From positions 31,080,433 through 31,144,432 of the forward strand of contig CM039508.1 of assembly GCA_022432975.1 (NCBI GenBank): DNA of 64,000 nt. The letters run 5' to 3'. Position 1 is the first letter of the stretch. Each line of letters opens with the position of its first letter. The position numbers and the translations under genes were made by a program. Shown here one piece after another: positions 20,599 through 34,038 of the stretch. The notes under the pieces are model-generated. The model was not told the DNA's origin and did not search any database. It saw only the letters and a program-made list of their open reading frames with translations. Origin of the DNA: Begonia masoniana (Eukaryota; Streptophyta; Magnoliopsida; Cucurbitales; Begoniaceae).

Positions 20599-23500
20599 GT
20601 TATGGTATCAGAGAGACAGTGTTTTAAAAGTGATTTCTGTGAAATGCCTGCCAAAAACACACCGCCGCACGAGGACTCTCCATCGACTGTAAGTGTTTAA
20701 GTTTATGTATGATTCTAAATTGTTTATTTTGTATGTGTTGCTTAATGTGAAGGAACAAGAAAATGCAATGTGTCTAGGAACAAGAAAATGCCAAAAGCAC
20801 CTAGAAAACTCGAGGAGAAATCCATTAGTCAGCTTATGGACATAGTGCACCAATGGTCAGAACAAATAGAGATCTTACTCGACCGAGATGGAAATGGTAA
20901 TAGACAAGATAGTACTTCATGGAACTAGGGTAGTGAACGAACTAGGCAGTTCGACCTCCGATAATTGATGAATGTGCTATAGATCCGATACAGGCCGAGG
21001 AGTAGGTTCGAGCAACGGAAAGATTGTTTGACATTATTAAGGTGAAGGAGGTAGATAAGGTTTCTTATGCGATGTGTCATCTGGTGGGAGTGCAAGTTGC
21101 ATTCCGGTCGATGTTTTCGGTGTGACACGGTGGGGCACCAGGCCAAAGATTGTCTAGGACCGAATAAGATACCACCGTGTTGTCCTCCGAGGATGTCTAC
21201 CTTGATCGAAGAAGAGGGAGCCACTCAACCATCGGTTATTCTAGGTATATTCATATAATGGTGATTAATAAGATAAGGAGCGTTAGATAAGAAGTGTAAT
21301 TAGAGTAGGGGTCTAAAACATAACTTTTGTATATTAGATAGAAGGAGGATAGTGAATAGAGAAAGTTACGCATTGAGATGAATAACCTGGGATAATTGTG
21401 CAAGTGTGCACATACTTAGAATTTATTACCATTGGAGGGATACGACTTAAGAGATCTAACGGTTTGACGAATCCCCTAAGTATTTAAATGAAGGTAATAA
21501 CCAAAAGTCTAGCTTAGGTGAATTGTCGAATAGAAGCATTTGACTTAGTAAATATCAGTGAAGAGAATAAAGATGTTGAGGCGGAGTTGGAAGGTTAACA
21601 AATTTAGAGACGTTAGAAAATAGGAAATCTTATGTGAGGTGGTACTCAAGTTACAAGAATTAGACGTTGGCTAGGAGGTACATACCACCTTAGAAGGTTA
21701 GTCGATAAAGGGGAGCTTTGTTTCTCTCTTTGATGCGTGAGGTTTACGACCAAAGCGATAAGGGAGAAAACTTAGTTAAGCTAAGGGCGGTCTGTGGATA
21801 TTAGATGCGTCAAGTCATGAGTACGTGTTGTTTGGCAGAGTGAGTACCAAATTAGGAAAAGTAACGAGTAGTTGATTTCTAACTCTTGGTTTAAAAAGGA
21901 TAAGAGATAAGTAGTAAGTCTAAAGTTGATGCAGTTCGAGTTAAACGCCGTAACCTGTGACTTACCTCCAAGATGGAAGTAAGAACTTTAATGTTTAAAG
22001 GACCCGAGAGGTAGACCGTAATGGAGAGTCATTTCCAGATTTTTGGGAAAAGAATTGACTGGAGAGTTTAGGTGGTGACCAATTGAGTGGAACTCGAAGT
22101 GCGTATGAGTGATCGAATGATAGAGCGTAAAGTTGGAAAAGTTTGGAACTTGGCTATAGAAATAGTCATTACTCAATAGGTGGTTAAAGTCGTAGGCCAG
22201 TCAAACTTAGCGCCTAAGTGATGATTGAGGAAATTGGGAGAAGGAGATTAAATTAGGTGAATTAGAAAGCTTGGCCATAAGGGATTAAGAGAAGGCTGAT
22301 ACATGTGAGAGTTTAAAGAAGTGAACTCGATCACTTTGGTAATTGCCTGGAGACACGAGAATAGATAGGGCTTGCGGTATGAGCCATAGCATGCTTAGTT
22401 CCATTCCAGGTAAAGGATGCTTCTAAGTTTTTGGGAAAATAGAAGGACAAGATTTGAGAATTTTAGAAGATTAGGATTAAGGTTGTAAATCTACCTGCAA
22501 CAAGTTTGCTAACAAGAAAGTTGTTAGACAAATTATTGTGAAGAAGCCAAGGAGAATATTTAGAACCTGACTAGAAGAAATGACCAGGTAGTAGATTAGT
22601 TCGTAACTTTCGAGGAAGTCTTAGTGTGATATTAAAAGTAGTGTAGGACATGTTTGAGTAAATAAAGAGTTTAGATTCGAAGTAAAGCTCGAATGTGAAG
22701 TCGTGCGAAATTGAGGGATTGATGAGTTATCAAGTACATTAGGAATAAGATTAAATTAGGAATTTTGAAGGCTCAACCTGGATGTAACGAAATAGGAGCC
22801 AATGAATTTGGGAATAGCTAACGTGAATGAGATCGCAACTTAAGGAAAATAAGGACTAAGTGATGTAAAATAAATGGCCGGTTAGGTAGATCTTTGGGCT
22901 TCGAATAGTGTCATAGAGATAAGTGAGAAAATTATTTAGATTAAGGGAAGGTTGAGTGATGAATCAGAAGTGAAGGTCGTGGAAATTGGAGCATATTGGA
23001 TGAAGGGAGAAAGATCTGCACGAAGACTGTGCAAATGAGCTTGAAAGTGAAGTTGGAACAGGAGGTATAGGAAAGTTCAGACTCATAGGTTACGTTGAAT
23101 TGTTTATGCAACCCTTTAAGGTGTTGGGTGAATAGTTTAACGACTTTGTTCAGATTTAAGAATTTATTAGTGATTAATTGTGACCGAAGTAAGAGTCGGA
23201 TAAAACGAGCATATTGGACAAAATTGTAGAGACTTAAAGGCTACCTTTAAAGCATAAAGGGAAAGATTTAAGTAACTAAAGTTCTATGTACGAGAATGAC
23301 ATTAGAGCGCTAAGGAAATGTTATGATTGCCCAAGGTAAGTAGGTTTAGAAAATGAGATTGATAATTTAGAAAAGAGATAGTAGTGTAAAGAAGAGTTCG
23401 AAACAGAGGATTATGATGAGAGATCTAAGTATCAGGTCCTTAGTGTTATAGAATTGAAGAAGCTTAAGGGTTTGAAGTGATTAGGTACGAATTGTGGTTA

Positions 23501-23830
23501 CGAAATTTGAAGAGTTGGAAATTGAATGAACTTAGCTTGAGGGACAAACTAGAGTTGAAGTTAAGTTAAATGAAATTTGAAGGTCTAGGCGACGAAGGGT
23601 TAAGTTGAAGTCGATGGATGTATGAGTAATTGACTTACGAAGCGCGAAGTTAGATGGATTGAAAGCTTCGGAGATATAGAAAACTATGAAGACCCGAAGG
23701 GTGAGTAAGACCATAAGAGTGTCGTGAATGGTATTGCGAGCATGGTTAAGTAAATAATGTGAGGGTGAGTAATTAGAAGGTTAACCAAGCAATAATTTTG
23801 GGGACAAAATTCAAATTAAGGAGGGAAGGA
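20599..23830 (+). mobile_element. Array E internal domain 1
   Basis: It starts with GTTATGGTATCAGAGAGAC (primer site 20603-20613) and ends with AAGGAGGGAAGGA (23818-23830). Only the first 660 bp resembles gag-protease; about 2.5 kb after 21260 is purine-rich on this strand, has no long frame on either strand and no pol motif I can recognise. The last 40 bases before the LTR match the 3' end of the Tekay-type element, so the family is a deletion or replacement derivative of such an element. Confidence 0.85.
20788..21258 (+). pseudogene. Decayed gag start and zinc knuckle in internal domain 1
   Basis: From the Met at 20788 a 46-codon frame (MPKAPRKLEEKSISQLMDIV...) matches the start of the Tekay-type Gag and ends at TAG 20926-20928. 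A second frame (21067-21258) resumes at the zinc knuckle GRCFRCDTVGHQAKDC and the ATQPSV segment just before protease. The capsid between them is deleted. Neither piece could make a working Gag. Confidence 0.8.
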
Positions 23831-26617
23831 TGTAACACCCGAGTTTTTCGGGTTTTCGCTCCAAGGCTATTTTCAGTAAATAAGTAAATTAGATCCGTTT
23901 TGCGGGCAGATAGTTTTATTAGGACCCTGGACAATTTATGGGGATTTGTAGAAGAATAAGTGGAATTTTAGAAACCCAAATCGAGAAGAGTAATATTAGA
24001 GTTCCCGTTTTACCCTTTTAGTATGTTAATTCGTAAAAATAGCAAAATAAGTCCGTTTTGGGAACGGTGAGTTTTGTTAGAACTCTAATATTAAATTGGA
24101 ATATTTGGAGAAATAAGAAAATTGCAGAAAAATCGAATTGATAGACTAATTAAAGAATTAAGCATAGAATTGAGTTAAGGGTATTTAAGTAAATTAAAAA
24201 GTAAAGATTTTATAATTTTTATAAAAAATAACATTTTTTATAAAAAATGGAATGGCTTCGCGATGAAGCCATTCCCCTGCTGCGAGCCCCGATGCCGAGA
24301 GAGAGAAAGGGACACGCGCGCGACCCTTTCGACGGCGACCACGGCTCCGACCACCGTTCAGACGTGCCGACGCCGGCGAGCTGAACCAGAGCTCGGTTCG
24401 GCCTTCTCCGCGCCAGACCTGACCGAAAATAGGTTGAGTTTCTTCCCTATTTTCGTTCTGTTCATGGCCGACGGTGGCAAGCTCGATTGAGCTCCGTCCA
24501 CCGGCCCTTTTTGGTTGCTTTCAGCGTCAATTGGCCGAGCTCGGTGCTGGCATGGATTGCCGAGCAATGAGGAGCTCGGATTTGGGGGAAAACCGTGGGC
24601 TAGGTTTTTGGAGCTCGGGTTTTCGTGTGGGATTCCGAGTTTTCTTATTAGATTATGTTAATTGGATGATAGGAGGATAGATTAGTGAGGAATTGAGAGA
24701 GTTTTGATGAAAAATTGAAAAAAGTGAAATTTTGGGAAAAAGGGGCAGTTCGGGTTTTGCCCTTTTTGACCTTGTTCCGGTCATTTGTTTTAAAATTCCT
24801 TTTGGCAGATTAAAATAGGTTATTAGAGGAGTACGTGGCCGCTGGAATCGTTCGATTCCGATAACCGACGCGAAAGTTACGCGCGTTCGAAGTTTTAGGT
24901 CAGTTTTTACCGAACCCAAATTAGTGGCCCATTTAATTAGGTTTTAGTTGGATTTGGCTAGAGACTTGGTTTAAGTTTAGAGTTCAATTATTTAGGATCG
25001 GTTTTAATGCCTTAATTGTGAAATGCTTTAGGTGGAGACGACCTTTGGACGGTGCTCGGCTTACTACGGACGCCAGATAAGTGGATGTTAGGCTTTCGGC
25101 CCTTAAGGCCCTACATTGTGTCAACATTAGGTTTTTTCTGCTTTGATGATGATTTTCTGATTGTGGGGATTAATGAGTCGGGTAGCTTAGAATGTTAGTT
25201 GTTTGTGAAGTTCGTTAAGAGTAGTATATGTCCATGTACGTAGTGAATTGTTTGATGATATGTTTTGATGATATGTCGTACATAGATTTCTCATGCATCA
25301 TGTTTTAAAAGAAAAGTACGAAAATGTTTTAGCATATGATTTCACGATTTAAACGTAGAAACGACAACGATGTAAAACGAAAATGTATAGTGTCTGAGGG
25401 AAGTGGTTCACCCTTCAGATGTAAAGTTGTGGAACGTCCAGAAAATGTATGATATCTGAGGGAAGTGGTTCACCCTTCAGATAAAGATTTATATGTGGAA
25501 CGTCTAGAGATGGAGAAACTAATCCGCCCTCCATTGGTAGAGGATTACATGTATGTACGATGGAAATGAAATGAATATGTATGATGAAACGAAATGAAAT
25601 GAATATGTATGAGGAAACGAAACGAAATGAATATGAACGATGAAACGAAACGAAATGATTATGTACGATGAAACTGTAGAAACTGCATATGTTAAGTAAA
25701 ATGTTTTAAATTCATATAGTGCATCCCCTTACTAAGCATTAGGCTTACTGTTTATGTTGCATGATGTAGGTGACAGGTGTGAACTCGATGACAAAGAATA
25801 GGTGGTCGACGGATTGTGCTCGTGGCGACGGGGTGTGTTTTTGTTTGGCTAGATGATCCGATGGTGTGCCCCGAACTGTTTTGGTGGCGAATGGATGTGA
25901 GTTAGTTTTGTTGGTTAGAAAGGTGATGGATTTTAGGGTGTATATTTAAGTTTAATATTCAGGAAATTTTATAGTGGATATAGGTTTGAAGTAGTACTAT
26001 TTTGAATGATTTGTTAATGTATGTCCTTGGTGATGTTTTAGGGAATTTAGTGCTTATGCTCGATGTATGTTTTGAGGATTTGATTCGGTTTTGTTTGTGA
26101 AAGCATCAAAGTGTTTAAGTATGTAGATTGAATGTTTTAATAGAAAGATGTATGAATGGTCGAGTTTTGATGTATATGTAGTGGTAGTAGATTGTTTAGA
26201 ATGTAGAGTCTTAATTTTAGAAATATACTGGAACTGCTTGGGTTATTTTAACAGGTAAGGATAAGCTATATTTTTAGAGCGATCGATGCAGTTCGTTTTC
26301 TTGAATTTGTCTGAAATTGTAGGTTATATTAGTGTCATGTTTTGATGATCGAGGAATGAGTGATTTTAAGGGATTTCAACAATCCGAGACTTCAATTTAA
26401 TGATTTAGAAGTCGAAACGTTATGAGTGATATAAAAAGAAAAATTTACGTGGTTACGAGAGTTTAAAGTTAAGGTTACGTTAGGGTTAGTTTGTTTAAGG
26501 GTTTTGGGTTATGTTTAAAGTAAAAATGAAAAAGTTTATGCGAAAAATACGAGGGCTTAGGTAATGATTATGTCACGGCAAGTCCGTGGCGGCCCTGATC
26601 GGGTTGGGGTCGTCACA
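23831..26617 (+). repeat. LTR 2 (middle) of array E
   Basis: It is 2787 bp, with the same ends as LTR 1 and the same internal repeats. It agrees with LTR 1 at most sites where LTR 3 differs (for example ATTAGATCCG and GCGGGCAGATAG near its start) but shares GGGTTTTCGC with LTR 3. It is bordered by a polypurine tract on the left and a primer site on the right, so it serves as 3' LTR of one unit and 5' LTR of the next. Confidence 0.95.
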
Positions 26618-29600
26618 GTTATGGTATCAGAGAGACAGTGTTTTAAAAGTGATTTCTGTGAAATGCCTGCCAAAAACACACCGCCGCACGAGGACTCTCC
26701 ATCGACTGTAAGTGTTTAAGTTTATGTATGATTCTAAATTGTTTATTTTGTATGTGTTGCTTAATGTGAAGGAACAAGAAAATGCAATGTGTCTAGGAAC
26801 AAGAAAATGCCAAAAGCACCTAGAAAACTCGAGGAGAAATCCATTAGTCAGCTTATGGACATAGTGCACCAATGGTCAGAACAAATAGAGATCTTACTCG
26901 ACCGAGATGGAAATGGTAATAGACAAGATAGTACTTCATGGAACTAGGGTAGTGAACGAACTAGGCAGTTCGACCTCCGATAATTGATGAATGTGCTATA
27001 GATCCGATACAGGCCGAGGAGTAGGTTCGAGCAACGGAAAGATTGTTTGACATTATTAAGGTGAAGGAGGTAGATAAGGTTTCTTATGCGATGTGTCATC
27101 TGGTGGGAGTGCAAGTTGCATTCCGGTCGATGTTTTCGGTGTGACACGGTGGGGCACCAGGCCAAAGATTGTCTAGGACCGAATAAGATACCACCGTGTT
27201 GTCCTCCGAGGATGTCTACCTTGATCGAAGAAGAGGGAGCCACTCAACCATCGGTTATTCTAGGTATATTCATATAATGGTGATTAATAAGATAAGGAGC
27301 GTTAGATAAGAAGTGTAATTAGAGTAGGGGTCTAAAACATAACTTTTGTATATTAGATAGAAGGAGGATAGTGAATAGAGAAAGTTACGCATTGAGATGA
27401 ATAACCTGGGATAATTGTGCAAGTGTGCACATACTTAGAATTTATTACCATTGGAGGGATACGACTTAAGAGATCTAACGGTTTGACGAATCCCCTAAGT
27501 ATTTAAATGAAGGTAATAACCAAAAGTCTAGCTTAGGTGAATTGTCGAATAGAAGCATTTGACTTAGTAAATATCAGTGAAGAGAATAAAGATGTTGAGG
27601 CGGAGTTGGAAGGTTAACAAATTTAGAGACGTTAGAAAATAGGAAATCTTATGTGAGGTGGTACTCAAGTTACAAGAATTAGACGTTGGCTAGGAGGTAC
27701 ATACCACCTTAGAAGGTTAGTCGATAAAGGGGAGCTTTGTTTCTCTCTTTGATGCGTGAGGTTTACGACCAAAGCGATAAGGGAGAAAACTTAGTTAAGC
27801 TAAGGGCGGTCTGTGGATATTAGATGCGTCAAGTCATGAGTACGTGTTGTTTGGCAGAGTGAGTACCAAATTAGGAAAAGTAACGAGTAGTTGATTTCTA
27901 ACTCTTGGTTTAAAAAGGATAAGAGATAAGTAGTAAGTCTAAAGTTGATGCAGTTCGAGTTAAACGCCGTAACCTGTGACTTACCTCCAAGATGGAAGTA
28001 AGAACTTTAATGTTTAAAGGACCCGAGAGGTAGACCGTAATGGAGAGTCATTTCCAGATTTTTGGGAAAAGAATTGACTGGAGAGTTTAGGTGGTGACCA
28101 ATTGAGTGGAACTCGAAGTGCGTATGAGTGATCGAATGATAGAGCGTAAAGTTGGAAAAGTTTGGAACTTGGCTATAGAAATAGTCATTACTCAATAGGT
28201 GGTTAAAGTCGTAGGCCAGTCAAAACTTAGCGCCTAAGTGATGATTGAGGAAATTGGGAGAAGGAGATTAAATTAGGTGAATTAGAAAGCTTGGCCATAA
28301 GGGATTAAGAGAAGGCTGATACATGTGAGAGTTTAAAGAAGTGAACTCGATCACTTTGGTAATTGCCTGGAGACACGAGAATAGATAGGGCTTGCGGTAT
28401 GAGCCATAGCATGCTTAGTTCCATTCCAGGTAAAGGATGCTTCTAAGTTTTTGGGAAAATAGAAGGACAAGATTTGAGAATTTTAGAAGATTAGGATTAA
28501 GGTTGTAAATCTACCTGCAACAAGTTTGCTAACAAGAAAGTTGTTAGACAAATTATTGTGAAGAAGCCAAGGAGAATATTTAGAACCTGACTAGAAGAAA
28601 TGACCAGGTAGTAGATTAGTTCGTAACTTTCGAGGAAGTCTTAGTGTGATATTAAAAGTAAGTGTAGGACATGTTTGAGTAAATAAAGAGTTTAGATTCG
28701 AAGTAAAGCTCGAATGTGAAGTCGTGCGAAATTGAGGGATTGATGAGTTATCAAGTACATTAGGAATAAGATTAAATTAGGAATTTTGAAGGCTCAACCT
28801 GGATGTAACGAAATAGGAGCCAATGAATTTGGGAATAGCTAACGTGAATGAGATCGCAACTTAAGGAAAATAAGGACTAAGTGATGTAAAATAAATGGCC
28901 GGTTAGGTAGATCTTTGGGCTTCGAATAGTGTCATAGAGATAAGTGAGAAAATTATTTAGATTAAGGGAAGGTTGAGTGATGAATCAAGAAGTGAAGGTC
29001 GTGGAAATTGGAGCATATTGGATGAGAGGGAGAAAGATCTGCACGAAGACTGTGCAAATGAGCTTGAAAGTGAAGTTGGAACAGGAGGTATAGGAAAGTT
29101 CAGACTCATAGGTTACGTTGAATTGTTTATGCACCCTTTAAGGTGTTGGGTGAATAGTTTAACGACTTTGTTCAGATTTAAGAATTTATTAGTGATTAAT
29201 TGTGACCGAAGTAAGAGTCGGATAAAACGAGCATATTGGACAAAATTGTAGAGACTTAAAGGCTACCTTTAAAGCATAAAGGGAAAGATTTAAGTAACTA
29301 AAGTTCTATGTACGAGAATGACATTAGAGCGGCTAAGGAAATGTTATGATTGCCCAAGGTAAGTAGGTTTAGAAAATGAGATTGATAATTTAGAAAAGAG
29401 ATAGTAGTGTAAAGAAGAGTTCGAAACAGAGGATTATGATGAGAGATCTAAGTATCAGGTCCTTAGTGTTATAGAATTGAAGAAGCTTAAGGGTTTGAAG
29501 TGATTAGGTACGAATTGTGGTTACGAAATTTGAAGAGTTGGAAATTGAATGAACTTAGCTTGAGGGACAAACTAGAGTTGAAGTTAAGTTAAATGAAATT

Positions 29601-29853
29601 TGAAGGTCTAGGCGACGAAGGGTTAAGTTGAAGTCGATGGATGTATGAGTAATTGACTTACGAAGCGCGAAGTTAGATGGATTGAAAGCTTCGGAGATAT
29701 AGAAAACTATGAAGACCCGAAGGGTGAGTAAGACCATAAGAGTGTCGTGAATGGTATTGCGAGCATGGTTAAGTAAATAATGTGAGGGTGAGTAATTAGA
29801 AGGTTAACCAAGCAATAATTTTGGGGACAAAATTCAAATTAAGGAGGGAAGGA
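26618..29853 (+). mobile_element. Array E internal domain 2
   Basis: It repeats internal domain 1 at a spacing of about 6019 bp, with primer site at 26622-26632 and polypurine tract at 29841-29853. Differences seen by eye are mainly single-base indels (for example AAAAGTAGTG against AAAAGTAAGTG near 28660). The 92-residue frame at 28973-29251 exists only because of such indels and is not a gene. Confidence 0.85.
26807..27277 (+). pseudogene. Decayed gag start and zinc knuckle in internal domain 2
   Basis: This is the second copy of the remnant at 20788-21258, with the same TAG after 46 codons and the same capsid deletion. Sharing of the lesions shows they predate the tandem duplication. Confidence 0.8.
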
Positions 29854-32638
29854 TGTAACACCCGAGTTTTTCGGGTTTTCGCTCCAAGGCTATTTTCGTA
29901 AATAAGTAAATTAAGTCCGTTTTGCGGGCGGATAGTTTTATTAGGACCCTACAAATTTATGGGGATTTGTAGAAGAATAAGTGGAATTTTAGAAACCCAA
30001 ATCGAGAAGAGTAATATTAGAGTTCCCGTTTTACCCTTTTAGTATGTTAATTCGTAAAAATAGCAAAATAAGTCCGTTTTGGGAACGGTGAGTTTTGTTA
30101 GAACTCTAATATTAAATTGGAATATTTGGAGAAATAAGGAAATTGCAGAAAAACCGAATTGATAGACTAATTAAAGAATTAAGCATAGAATTGAGTTAAG
30201 GGTATTTAAGTAAATTAAAAAGTAAAGATTTTATAATTTTTATAAAAAATAACAATTTTTATAAAAAATGGAATGGCTTCGCGATGAAGCCATTCCCCTG
30301 CTGGCGAGCCCCGACGCCGAGAGAGAGAAAGGGACACGCGCGCGACCCTTCGACGGCGACCACGGCTCCGACCACCGTTCATACGTGCCGACGCCGGCGA
30401 GCTGAACCAGAGCTCGGTTCGGCCTTCTCCGCGCCAGACCCGACCGAAAATAGGTTGAGTTTCTTCCCTGTTTTCGTTCTGTTCATGGCCGACGGTGGCA
30501 AGCTCGATTGAGCTCCGTCCACCGGCCCTTTTTGGTTGCTTTCAGCGTCAATTGGCCAAGCTCGGTGCTGGCATGGATTGCCGAGCAATGAGGAGCTCGG
30601 ATTTGGGGGAAAACCGTGGGTTAGGTTTTTGGAGCTCGGGTTTTCGTGTGGGATTCCGGGTTTTCTTATTAGATTATGTTAATTGGATGATAGGAGGATA
30701 GATTAGTGAGGAATTGAGAGAGTTTTGATGAAAAATTGAAAAAAGTGAAATTTTGGGAAAAAGGGGCAGTTCGGGTTTTGCCCTTTTTGACCTAGTTCCA
30801 GTCAGTTGTTTTAAAATTCCTTTTGGCAAATTAAAATAGGTTATTAGAGGAGTACGTGGTTGCTGGAATCGTTCGATTCCGATAACCGACGCGAAAGTTA
30901 CGCGCGTTCGAAGTTTTAGGTCAGTTTTTACCGAACCCAAATTAGTGGCCCATTTAATTAGGTTTTAGTTGGATTTGGCTAGAGACTTAGTTTAAGTTTA
31001 GAGTTCGTTTATTTAGGATCGGTTTTAATGCCTTAATTGTGAAATGCTTTAGGTGGAGACGACCTTTGGACGGTTCTCGGCTTACTACGGACGCCAGGTA
31101 AGTGGATGTTAGGCTTCCGGCCCTTAAGGCCCTACATCGTGTCAACGTTAGGTTTTTTCTGCTTTGATGATGATTTTCTGATTGGGGGGATTAATGAGTC
31201 GGGTAGCTTAGAATGTTAGTTGTTTGTGAAGTTCGTTAAGAGTAGTATATGTCCATGTACGTAGTGAATTGTTTGATGATATGTTTTGATGATATGTCGT
31301 ACATAGATTTCTCATGCATCATGTTTTAAAAGAAAAGTACGAAAATGTTTTAGCATATGATTTCACGATTTAAACGTAGAAACGACAACGATGTAAAACG
31401 AAAATGTATAGTGTCTGAGGGAAGTGGTTCACCCTTCAGATGTAAAGTTGTGGAACGTCCAGAAAATGTATGATATCTGAGGGAAGTGGTTCACCCTTCA
31501 GATAAAGATTTATATGTGGAACGTCTAGAGATGGAGAAACTAATCCGCCCTCCATTGGTAGAGGATTACATGTATGTACGATGGAAATGAAATGAATATG
31601 TATGATGAAACGAAATGAAATGAATATGTATGACGAAACGAAACGAAATGAATATGAACGATGAAACGAAACGAAATGATTATGTACGATGAAACTGTAG
31701 AAACTGCATATGTTAAGTAAAATGTTTTAAATTCATATAGTGCATCCCCTTACTAAGCATTAGGCTTACTGTTTATGTTGCATGATGTAGGTGACAGGTG
31801 TGAACTCGATGACAAAGAATAGGTGGTCGACGGATGGTGCTCGTGGCGACGGGGTGTGTTTTTGTTTGGCTAGATGATCCGATGGTGTGCCCCGAACTGT
31901 TTTGGTGGCGAATGGATGTGAGTTAGTTTTGTTGGTTAGAAAGGTGATGGATTTTAGGGTGTATATTTAAGTTTAATATTCAGGAAATTTTATAGTGGAT
32001 ATAGGTTTGAAGTAGTACTATTTTGAATGATTTGTTAATATATGTCCTTGGTGATGTTTTAGGGAATTTAGTGCTTATGCTCGATGTATGTTTTGAGGAT
32101 TTGATTCGGTTTTGTTTGTGAAAGCATCAAAGTGTTTAAGTATGTAGATTGAATGTTTTAATAGAAAGATGTATGAATGGTCGAGTTTTGATGTATATGT
32201 AGTGGTAGTAGATTGTTTAGAATGTAGAGTCTTAATTTTAGAAATATACTGGAACTGCTTGGGTTATTTTAACAGGTAAGGATAAGCTAGATTTTTAGAG
32301 CGATCGATGCAGTTCGTTTTCTTGAATTTGTCTGAAATTGTAGGTTATATTAGTGTCATGTTTTGATGATCGAGGAATGAGTGATTTTAAGGGATTTCAA
32401 CAATCCGAGACTTCAATTTAATGATTTAGAAGTCGAAACGTTATGAGTGATATAAAAAGAAAAATTTACGTGGTTACGAGAGTTTAAAGTTAAGGTTACG
32501 TTAGGGTTAGTCTGTTTAAGGGTTTTGGGTTATGTTTAAAGTAAAAATGAAAAAGTTTATGTGAAAAATACGAGGGCTTAGGTAATGATTATGTCACGGC
32601 AAGTCCGTGGCGGCCCTGATCGGGTTGGGGTCGTCACA
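29854..32638 (+). repeat. LTR 3 of array E
   Basis: It is 2785 bp and ends GGTCGTCACA, followed by the TSD ATTGT. It is the most different of the three, with changes such as TTAAGTCCG and GCGGGCGGATAG near the start, CACCCTGTTTTCG-type changes in the GC-rich part and CCAGGTAAG near 31095. After it the CRM-like element resumes. Confidence 0.95.
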
Positions 32639-32643
32639 ATTGT

Positions 32644-32925
32644 TGTACAAAGATATTTATCTTGCAACTAATGAGCTAACTAAATCTATTCCGAGTGTTG
32701 TTTCTTCTCTTTTGTAGGAATTTGAGGATCTGTTTCTTGAAGAATTACCGAGAGGGCTACCTCCGTTGAGAGGGATTGAACATCAAATAGATTTCATGCC
32801 GGGAGCATCAATTCCTAATCGACCGGCATATCGAGCTAATCCCGAAGAAACTAAGGAAATTCAAAAGCAAGTGGATGAACTATTCGAGAAAGGATTTGTA
32901 AAGGAAAGCCTTAGTCCATGCTCAG
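32644..32925 (+). pseudogene. CRM-like element: start of RT domain between two insertions
   Basis: From about 32718 the translation reads EFEDLFLEELPRGLPPLRG, then a region ending ESLSPCS, which is the RT entry of the family. It continues after LTR-F at 36491 with [15 protein letters not shown] sits just before EFEDLF (in TTTGTAGGAATTT) and may instead mark a former intron acceptor-like TTTTGTAG. The interruption by LTR-F falls inside TSD CTCAG. Confidence 0.8.
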
Positions 32926-33590
32926 TGTAATATCCGGTTTGTACGGACCTTTGATTATATTATTAGTGGCATTTTTGGTAAATATGTCAAATCAGGTCCG
33001 TTTCACAAAAGGAAAGCGTCATTACGATTCTAACGAATAATAAGAATTTTAAGGAATTTACGGAAATTTTCGGAGATCAAACACTATATTCCGAGTAAAT
33101 ACGCTTTTCGTAATGTAAAAGACGTTTTCGTAAAAATAGCAAACGAGGTCCAAATTGCGAACGGACAGTTTTAATAAATCCCTGGCAATGAATAGAAGTT
33201 ATTGGCAAAATATGAAACTTTCGAGAATCCGAATAGTTGGACGATTAACGAAACGAAGGACGAAACTAATAGAATTAAGTACTAAGGGCAAAATAGTAAT
33301 TTGCAAACTAAATTTTATAAAAATAACAATCACCTCCCTATTCCCTCACTTCTCTTCTTCTCTCTGGAAATCACAATCTGTGATGACCCGAATGTGCAAG
33401 TATGTGTACGATGGCTGCACGAACCGGAACCCGGATGGCGGTACGTCCGCGCGGGCGAACCGGAAGGTGACGGGTCGTAAAAAGGGGGTCGTCACAATCC
33501 CACATCGCTTGGGGAAGTATGTGGAAATGAAACATATGTAAAGAGACCCTCCCAACATAGCAAGACGCGTTTTGGAGCACAATTGGCAAC

Positions 33591-33670
33591 GGATCCCATA
33601 AGAACTCCGAAGTTAAAAGTGCTTCGGCGAGAGCAATTCCAGGTTGGGTGACCTTCCGGGAAGTTCTCGC
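33591..33670 (+). ncRNA. 5S rRNA-like segment, first LTR of young Cassandra
   Basis: From GGATCCCATAAGAACTCCGA through AAGTTAAAAGTGCTTCGGCG to GGTTGGGTGACCTTCCGGGA the segment follows plant 5S rRNA closely, including the regions of box A, the intermediate element and box C used by TFIIIA and Pol III. Known Cassandra LTRs are transcribed from this promoter. The 5' third of 5S rRNA is not evident. Confidence 0.85.
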
Positions 33671-34038
33671 CAAACAAAGCCGTGAGGGGAGGATATTGGG
33701 CTACGGCCCAATCCCCAGAGCGGACAATATCTTGCTGGAAAAAGGGGTCGTTACAAATGGTATCAGAGCCTGTACCCAACCGGAAATGTGGCCAACGAGG
33801 ACGTTGGGCCCCCGAGGGGGGGTGATTGTGATGACCCGAATGTGCAAGTATGTGTACGATGGCTGCACGAACCGGAACCCGGATGGCGGTACGTCCGCGC
33901 GGGCGAACCGAAAGGTGACGGGTCGTAAAAAGGGGGTCGTCACAATCCCACATCGCTTGGGGAAGTATGTGGAAATGAAACATATGTAAAGAGACCCTCC
34001 CAACATAGCAAGACGCGTTTTGGAGCACAATTGGCAAC

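Larger units (their letters stand above)
17814..32638 (+). mobile_element. Array E: LTR-internal-LTR-internal-LTR, non-autonomous Tekay-related
   Basis: Three LTRs (2785, 2787, 2785 bp) alternate with two near-identical internal domains (3232 and 3236 bp). The whole 14.8-kb block is flanked by one TSD, ATTGT (17809-17813 and 32639-32643), so it is one insertion enlarged afterwards, most simply by unequal recombination between LTRs of sister copies. Internal domains keep a primer site, a decayed gag start, one zinc knuckle and a polypurine tract, but no pol. Single-base indels distinguish the two units, so an assembly duplication cannot be excluded. It interrupts the CRM-like element between protease and RT. 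Confidence 0.9.

Noticed and set aside
28973..29251. 92-residue frame in internal domain 2 of array E
   Set aside because: It is absent from internal domain 1 and opened by single-base indels between the two near-identical copies.
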